Positions 5,816 through 9,414 of a stretch of DNA of 9,414 bases are shown piece after piece. The stretch covers positions 1 to 9,414 of the forward strand of contig DQGU01000230.1 in the NCBI GenBank assembly GCA_003524565.1. Reading direction: 5' to 3'. The notes under the pieces were generated by a model, which ran no database searches, had not been told where the DNA came from, and worked only from the letters and a program-made list of their open reading frames with translations. Source of the DNA: Rhodospirillaceae bacterium (GTDB taxonomy: Bacteria > Pseudomonadota > Alphaproteobacteria > Micavibrionales > UBA2020). The translations under genes and the position numbers were made by a program. The first letter of the stretch is position 1. The number at the start of each line of letters is the position of its first letter.

Positions 5816-6151
5816 ATGAAACCGAATACCGGCCCTGATGACCCAAGCCCGCCGCCGCGCCTGACGCGGCCGCTGCAGGATTTTATCCGTGCGGTCACGC
5901 CCAAGGGGGCGGGGCCTGCGCGCGACCTTTGCAGCGAATTCCGCGAAACGCGCCAGCGCAGCACCCTTCATTCGATGATTTTGCCAAGCCCGCCCAAGGA
6001 TTCGGCGGAATACTTTGTGGAATTGCGCATCCGCGAATGGATGCTGCGCAAAGAGCGTGAAGACGCCGAAATGCGCCGCCATGAGCAAAACCGGCAAAAA
6101 AGCGCGAACAAAAACAGCCCGCCCCCGCCCAAGCCCCCCTCTGCGCCCTGA
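5816..6151 (+). CDS. Small soluble protein with coiled-coil segment, function unknown
   Basis: This is a 111-residue protein of no recognised family. It has a proline-rich N-terminus, a basic central part (about 20-50), an amphipathic charged helix (AEYFVELRIREWMLRKERED, about 64-84, extending to about 96) likely to form a coiled coil, and a Lys/Pro-rich disordered C-terminus. No membrane segment or signal peptide is present. The ATG lacks a convincing ribosome binding site. It follows the upstream stop by only 9 bases, so translation may depend on the upstream gene. A long open frame on the opposite strand over this region is a shadow: its product is Arg- and Ala-rich without fold-like patterns. 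Codon bias favours the plus-strand reading. Function is not inferable. Confidence 0.6.
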   Translation: MKPNTGPDDPSPPPRLTRPLQDFIRAVTPKGAGPARDLCSEFRETRQRSTLHSMILPSPPKDSAEYFVELRIREWMLRKEREDAEMRRHEQNRQKSANKNSPPPPKPPSAP

Positions 6152-6203
6152 CGGCGGCCACATTCGCCGGAAAAATCGCAAAAAACCCGCGAAAACATTG
6201 GCA

Positions 6204-6251
6204 AAACAGCCTGTTTGTTCACCTTCCGTTAACCAAGTCCTGATAGCTTGG
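6204..6251. repeat. Two short inverted repeats upstream of the gene at 6304
   Basis: AAACAG (6204-6209) and CTGTTT (6211-6216) form a 13-base palindrome around a single C. CCAAG (6233-6237) and CTTGG (6247-6251) form a second inverted repeat with a 9-base centre. Both lie in the 152-base gap before the gene at 6304. They could be operator sites; no clear promoter boxes are visible beside them. Confidence 0.3.
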
Positions 6252-6303
6252 AAATGTAGGGTTTTCAGGCATTTTTTGTGTATTCAAGCCGGAGGTGTGC
6301 GGA

Positions 6304-6648
6304 ATGACGGATCAGGTGATGTCAGCCGATAGCAAGCTGAGAACGGCCTTCGCCGCCGCCAAGCCGAACAAGCAGCTTGCCGCTGCCGAAGCCTTTATCT
6401 CCACCATCCGCGACATGACCGAAACCGGCGCGAAGCCGAACCCCGCCACCCTTAAATCCGGCGAAAAGCTGCTGACCAATCTGGAACAGCAGGCCGAAGT
6501 TTACCTGTTTCAGGCCGCCATACTGGCCGGACAGGAAGCGGGCAGCGAGGGCGACCTCGCCCGCCGCGTGGAAACCATCGGGCGCGAAGCCGACCGTGTG
6601 GAAACCACCACGCGCCAGCTGCGCAGCATGTTGCAAAGCTACGCCTGA
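6304..6648 (+). CDS. Small all-helical protein, function unknown
   Basis: This is a 114-residue protein without recognised domain. Its composition and heptad-like hydrophobic spacing suggest three or four amphipathic helices: about 13-45 (LRTAFAAAKPNKQLAAAEAF onward), 53-82 and 85-114. A lysine/proline break near 50 separates the first two. There are no cysteines, membrane segments or signal peptide, so it is probably a cytoplasmic helical bundle or coiled-coil dimer. The start at ATG 6304 is set by a strong GGAGG at 6291-6295 with 8-base spacing; the upstream in-frame GTG at 6295 overlaps that site and is rejected. It is flanked by noncoding gaps on both sides and a weak terminator-like hairpin, so it is probably a single-gene unit. 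Good codon bias makes it a real gene. Confidence 0.78.
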   Translation: MTDQVMSADSKLRTAFAAAKPNKQLAAAEAFISTIRDMTETGAKPNPATLKSGEKLLTNLEQQAEVYLFQAAILAGQEAGSEGDLARRVETIGREADRVETTTRQLRSMLQSYA

Positions 6649-6685
6649 TTTTCAGCGTAAATCCCCCCTAAGTGATTGATGCAAT

Positions 6686-6704
6686 GCGCAATAAATGCGC
6701 TTTT
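6686..6704 (+). terminator. Weak terminator-like hairpin after the gene at 6304
   Basis: GCGCA (6686-6690) and TGCGC (6696-6700) form a five-pair stem with loop ATAAA, followed by four T residues, 37 bases after the stop. The stem and T-run are short, so termination may be partial. Confidence 0.35.
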
Positions 6705-6718
6705 GCCTGCATCCGCCG

Positions 6719-6748
6719 TTGACCCTGCGCCGCCGCGCGGGGTATATT
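6719..6748 (+). promoter_or_regulatory. Sigma70-type promoter for the gene at 6786
   Basis: TTGACC at 6719-6724 and TATATT at 6743-6748 each match five of six consensus bases, with an 18-base GC-rich spacer. Transcription would start near 6755, leaving a leader of about 31 bases before the ATG at 6786. Confidence 0.55.
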
Positions 6749-6785
6749 GAATTTCCTTAAATAAACCAAGGTGATTCAGGGGCTG

Positions 6786-8651
6786 ATGTTCCTGCTTCAC
6801 CCCATGCGCCAAGGGCGCCGGAACACGACCGCGATGCATTATATGTGGCCGTATGACTATGGTTTTTATTCGGATTCCGACCGCCCGCTGGACGCAGGCA
6901 AGTGGTCGGACGCGCTGACGCGTGCGGTTTTGCGCAAAGACGTGGATGCGGCGCGGGGTTTGTTCGACCATACGTTCTGGCACAATACCGATTTCAAACC
7001 GGACTGGTTTCATCTTTATCTGGCCGTGCAGCAGCAGGACCGCGCGACGGTGCAGCTGCTGGTCACGCATGGCGCGCGCTTTGACAAAGAGCAACTGACG
7101 ATTGCCGCCGCGGCGCTCAAAGAGGTCATCGCGCCGTTCAAATCCATTCTGGCAGAAGGCGGCATGCGCCTCGACCGCGTGGATACAGAAAACTATGACG
7201 CGCGCACGGCGATTGCGATGGACAAGCGTCTGCTGGCCGAAAATGCCAAGCTCGGCCATGCAAATCCGCAGGAAACGGCGGCGCTGGATTTGGCGATTGT
7301 GCAATTCGGCGTGCGTGCCGCGCGGCGTAAAAACACGGCAGAGGCACGCGATATTCTGCACCAGACATCCGGCGGTGTGGACGGCGTTGACCTTGCGCCG
7401 CTTTTCCGGCATCTGGCCGCGACATCGGCGGCGGGGCTGGATGCCGCGGTGGTTCTTGGCATCATCGACGATGTGCGCGCGGCGGGCGTCAATGTGCAGC
7501 CGCTGGCGCTGGAAACACTTTCCGGCAAGGTCGAGGATTTTTATACGCTGGTCACCGCGCTGGATGCGCGCGGCGTTCTGGGCGGCGATACGGCTTCGTT
7601 GCGTGATGTGATGCTGCACAGCTGGTGTTTTGCGCAAACGCAGCTGACGCAGGGCGATTTCAGTATCGAACAGTCGCCTGATGCGGCGCAGCGCCAGCGC
7701 GCGGCCTTCGCCGCCGCGGCCAAAGTCATTTGCGGCAAGGACAGCGACGTCACGCCGGACGAAGCGCGCCGCTATACCGATTTGCACACGCGTCAGGCGC
7801 CGCGCCATGGCGATGCCGTCGCGCACATGGACGAAACGCTTTTGCAAACGGGCTTTTTTGGCGCGGCGGCTTTTACCCCTACGCTTTTGGAATCGCTGGC
7901 CGCTGCCGCACCGACGGACGCCTTGCGCGGCGCTTTCAACAAACAGGCGCAGGCGCGGCAGTTTGAAGACAAAGGCCTGTATCATTTCCTCAGCCCGAAA
8001 CGCTTTGATACGCTGCGCGCCGCCCTGCGCAGTGGCGCTTTCGTGCCTGATGCGGACGATAGCGAAGATATTTTACGTTATCTGAAAACCCGCTGCGCGC
8101 TGCGTGAAGTGCCGGAGGACGTCGTGCAAACGCTGCGTGAAATGAAAACGGCGGGGGCGGATTTCCGCGGCATAGAGGTGACGGATTATCTGGGGGCGAA
8201 ACATCCGCTGCTGGCCAAAACGCTGCTCGACCTTGATATCGTTTCGGCGCGGGATATACGCCCGCAAAGGCTGTCAAAACGCATTGCGCCGCATAAAGGC
8301 CTTGGCGGTATGTTCGTGCAAAACACGGACCGCGATTATGCGCTCAGCGAATTTTTGTATCAGGTGATGTTCGAGCGCACCTACCCCGAACGCACGCAGG
8401 AAATGCGCGCCAAACGCGGCGTCAGCTATCAGCGCGTTTATACGCTCGCGCAGCTCAGCAAACAGGTAGACGCCATCAAGGCGCTGCAATCGCCGCCGCG
8501 GCCGAAATTGCCGTCGTTGCCGCCGCCCAAAATGCAGCTGCCGGAAAAGAAAAATCCCTATGCGGATTACTATCCGTACACACGCCCGCGCCCGCCGTCA
8601 TCGCCCTACGGCAGCATCAAAGGCCGCAGCGGGCCGAAACCGGGGTATTGA
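6786..8651 (+). CDS. Large protein with divergent ankyrin-like N-terminus and Pro/Tyr-rich tail
   Basis: This 621-residue protein is not recognised as a whole. Residues about 40-135 look like two or three worn ankyrin repeats (WSDALTRAVLRKDVDAARGL, then FHLYLAVQQQDRATVQLLVTHGARFD). The long middle (about 140-565) is helical, with scattered ankyrin-like pieces such as LREMKTAGADFRGIEV followed by HPLLAKTLLDLD, so it may be a larger solenoid too diverged to call by eye. The last 52 residues are basic and rich in Pro and Tyr (PYADYYPYTRPRPP) and probably disordered. No signal peptide or membrane helix is evident. I chose ATG 6786 because AGGTGAT at 6769-6775 lies 10 bases upstream; the GTG at 6771 lies inside that site. 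Later ATGs at 6804, 6834 and 6843 cannot be excluded. It has its own promoter. A role as a binding scaffold is an inference. Confidence 0.85.
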   Translation: MFLLHPMRQGRRNTTAMHYMWPYDYGFYSDSDRPLDAGKWSDALTRAVLRKDVDAARGLFDHTFWHNTDFKPDWFHLYLAVQQQDRATVQLLVTHGARFDKEQLTIAAAALKEVIAPFKSILAEGGMRLDRVDTENYDARTAIAMDKRLLAENAKLGHANPQETAALDLAIVQFGVRAARRKNTAEARDILHQTSGGVDGVDLAPLFRHLAATSAAGLDAAVVLGIIDDVRAAGVNVQPLALETLSGKVEDFYTLVTALDARGVLGGDTASLRDVMLHSWCFAQTQLTQGDFSIEQSPDAAQRQRAAFAAAAKVICGKDSDVTPDEARRYTDLHTRQAPRHGDAVAHMDETLLQTGFFGAAAFTPTLLESLAAAAPTDALRGAFNKQAQARQFEDKGLYHFLSPKRFDTLRAALRSGAFVPDADDSEDILRYLKTRCALREVPEDVVQTLREMKTAGADFRGIEVTDYLGAKHPLLAKTLLDLDIVSARDIRPQRLSKRIAPHKGLGGMFVQNTDRDYALSEFLYQVMFERTYPERTQEMRAKRGVSYQRVYTLAQLSKQVDAIKALQSPPRPKLPSLPPPKMQLPEKKNPYADYYPYTRPRPPSSPYGSIKGRSGPKPGY

Positions 8652-8731
8652 AGGCGCGGCCTTTTGCGTGCAAATCGTTCAATTTTGACAAGGGTTTGAC
8701 TTGTGCCGCACGCGGCAGCGGCGGGTTTCTG

Positions 8732-8761
8732 TTGCTTTGCGGCAGATTCGCATGTTATGTA
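8732..8761 (+). promoter_or_regulatory. Possible weak promoter for the gene at 8791
   Basis: TTGCTT (8732-8737) and TATGTA (8756-8761) lie 18 bases apart in the 139-base gap before the last gene. The match to consensus is modest. The same gap holds TTGACA at 8685-8690 without a partner -10 box and a short palindrome at 8704-8717 (TGCCGC, AC, GCGGCA). Confidence 0.28.
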
Positions 8762-8790
8762 ATTGATAAAAATCAGGTGACGCATCTATC

Positions 8791-9324
8791 ATGCCCTTTT
8801 TCCGCAAGAACAATAAAAACAACCACCCGCAGCATCCTGCGGCGAATGACGATGTGCCGCCTGCGGGCGGTAAGCCGGATAACAACAAAAATCCCAATAA
8901 AAAACCCTCAGGCGAAAAATCCTCTGGCAAAAAACCCCTTGGCAAAAAACCACTGAAACAGAAATTCAACGATGCCATGCGCGGCTTGCGCGGGCTTAGC
9001 TTGCGCGACGTCGGCGGCACGGCGGTGCATACGGTGCGCGATTTGCGCCAGCCCAAGGAAATCGGCATTCTGATTGTCGCGATTATCGTGCCGGGCGGCA
9101 TGTTCGGCTGGAGCGCCTATCGTCTGCAGAAATTCAAAACCAAAGACGCGGCCAACGGCAACAGCCTGCCCGCGCCCAAAGACACGCCCGACCTGCCGCC
9201 GCCGGCGAATGATGCGCCAAATGGTGCGCCAGCCGATAACGCCGATAAAGCCGCGCAGGATAAAAATAAACCTGACGACAATAAGCCGCGCGGCAAAAAT
9301 CGCGGCCCGCAAGGCCGCCGCTAG
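8791..9324 (+). CDS. Single-pass, highly basic membrane protein of low complexity
   Basis: This is a 177-residue protein of no recognised family. The N-terminal 57 residues are disordered and rich in Asn, Lys and Pro, include HPAANDDVPP, and contain four five-residue repeats of the type KKPxG (37-56). A basic amphipathic part (58-88) precedes one hydrophobic helix (about 90-109, IGILIVAIIVPGG onward) that closes on the aromatic/basic patch WSAYRLQKF. The C-terminus is again disordered (PPPANDAPNGAPADN) and ends strongly basic. There is no cleavable signal peptide; the charge pattern before the helix leaves topology uncertain. The ribosome binding site AGGTGA at 8775-8780 is 10 bases before the ATG, much like that of the gene at 6786. 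A strong terminator follows, so it ends a transcription unit. The tail motif links it to the hairpin membrane proteins in this window. Function is unknown. Confidence 0.75.
   Translation: MPFFRKNNKNNHPQHPAANDDVPPAGGKPDNNKNPNKKPSGEKSSGKKPLGKKPLKQKFNDAMRGLRGLSLRDVGGTAVHTVRDLRQPKEIGILIVAIIVPGGMFGWSAYRLQKFKTKDAANGNSLPAPKDTPDLPPPANDAPNGAPADNADKAAQDKNKPDDNKPRGKNRGPQGRR
8899..8958 (+). repeat. Four 15-base tandem repeats within the gene at 8791
   Basis: Imperfect units begin at 8899, 8914, 8929 and 8944, each opening with a run of A (one opens with G) then CC or TCC, the first three ending in GGC. They encode KKPSG, EKSSG, KKPLG and KKPLK. Since the period is five codons, copy-number change would keep the frame. 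Confidence 0.75.
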
Positions 9325-9348
9325 AACGCCTTTTCCGTTATCACAAAA

Positions 9349-9380
9349 AACGCCCCGCTCTTTGTGCGCGGGGCGTTCTT
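9349..9380 (+). terminator. Rho-independent terminator after the gene at 8791
   Basis: AACGCCCCGC (9349-9358) pairs perfectly with GCGGGGCGTT (9368-9377) around a 9-base loop. A T-rich tract follows (9376-9385, interrupted by C and G). A-run 9345-9350 on the other side could let it act on the minus strand too. It begins 24 bases after the stop. Confidence 0.85.
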
Positions 9381-9414
9381 TGTTTGGGGCGGGGCAAAAA
9401 AGAAGGGGGTCCTT

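Noticed and set aside
5414..6181. 255-codon minus-strand open frame over the two small genes
   Set aside because: Arg/Ala/Pro-rich composition and no recognisable domain; plus-strand frames show better third-position bias and protein-like helices. Confidence is moderate because the plus-strand genes are small and unknown.
6639..7985. 448-codon minus-strand open frame opposite the large gene
   Set aside because: A typical shadow of high-GC coding sequence, dense in Arg and His; the plus-strand frame has promoter, ribosome binding site and ankyrin-like patterns.
8651..8663. AAGGC-GCG-GCCTT hairpin at the end of the large gene as a terminator
   Set aside because: The stem is five pairs with a three-base loop and overlaps the stop codon; only a short T-run follows.
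8648..8956. 102-codon plus-strand open frame overlapping the start of the last gene
   Set aside because: It covers the noncoding gap and runs out of frame through the 8791 gene, repeating the low-complexity region in another frame; no ribosome binding site supports it.

Overview
The window looks like chromosomal DNA of a GC-rich Gram-negative bacterium, most likely an alphaproteobacterium. This rests on strong G/C bias at third codon positions, Ala/Lys/Pro-rich protein tails and AT-rich promoter islands between GC-rich genes. The placement is an inference: no rRNA, tRNA or clear phylogenetic marker gene is present. I see no insertion sequence, integrase, CRISPR array or other mobile hallmark.

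Layout. Positions 1-1762 hold two plus-strand genes for small Gly/Ala-rich hairpin membrane proteins with charged Ala/Lys/Pro tails. Positions 1815-3357 are a tight plus-strand operon: an OsmC-family thiol peroxidase followed by two ankyrin-repeat proteins, with stop and start codons overlapping at both junctions. An AT-rich island with a perfect 16-bp palindrome, a good sigma70-type promoter and a leader hairpin precedes a third hairpin membrane protein (3514-4608). A strong bidirectional terminator separates that gene from a convergent minus-strand regulator (4693-5274). The regulator is an HTH protein fused to an S24/LexA-like domain whose catalytic Ser and Lys both appear replaced.

Upstream of the regulator is an operator-rich region (5275-5488). 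It carries AT-rich repeats sharing 12 identical bases with the island before 3514, plus a second palindrome of different sequence. Rightward come a small unknown gene that may be frameshifted (5489-5806), a 111-aa unknown protein (5816-6151), a 114-aa helical protein (6304-6648), a 621-aa protein with a divergent ankyrin-like N-terminus (6786-8651) and a single-pass, very basic membrane protein (8791-9324) that ends in a strong terminator.

How the genes may work together. The OsmC-ankyrin-ankyrin operon is the most functionally readable unit and probably serves peroxide or thiol stress, with the ankyrin proteins as partners. The membrane proteins share a hairpin design and a short Ala-Asn-Asp motif in their disordered tails, which suggests a lineage-specific family. 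The shared AT-rich operator sequence raises the possibility that the S24-like regulator controls both itself and the membrane protein gene at 3514. The links between these units are inference.
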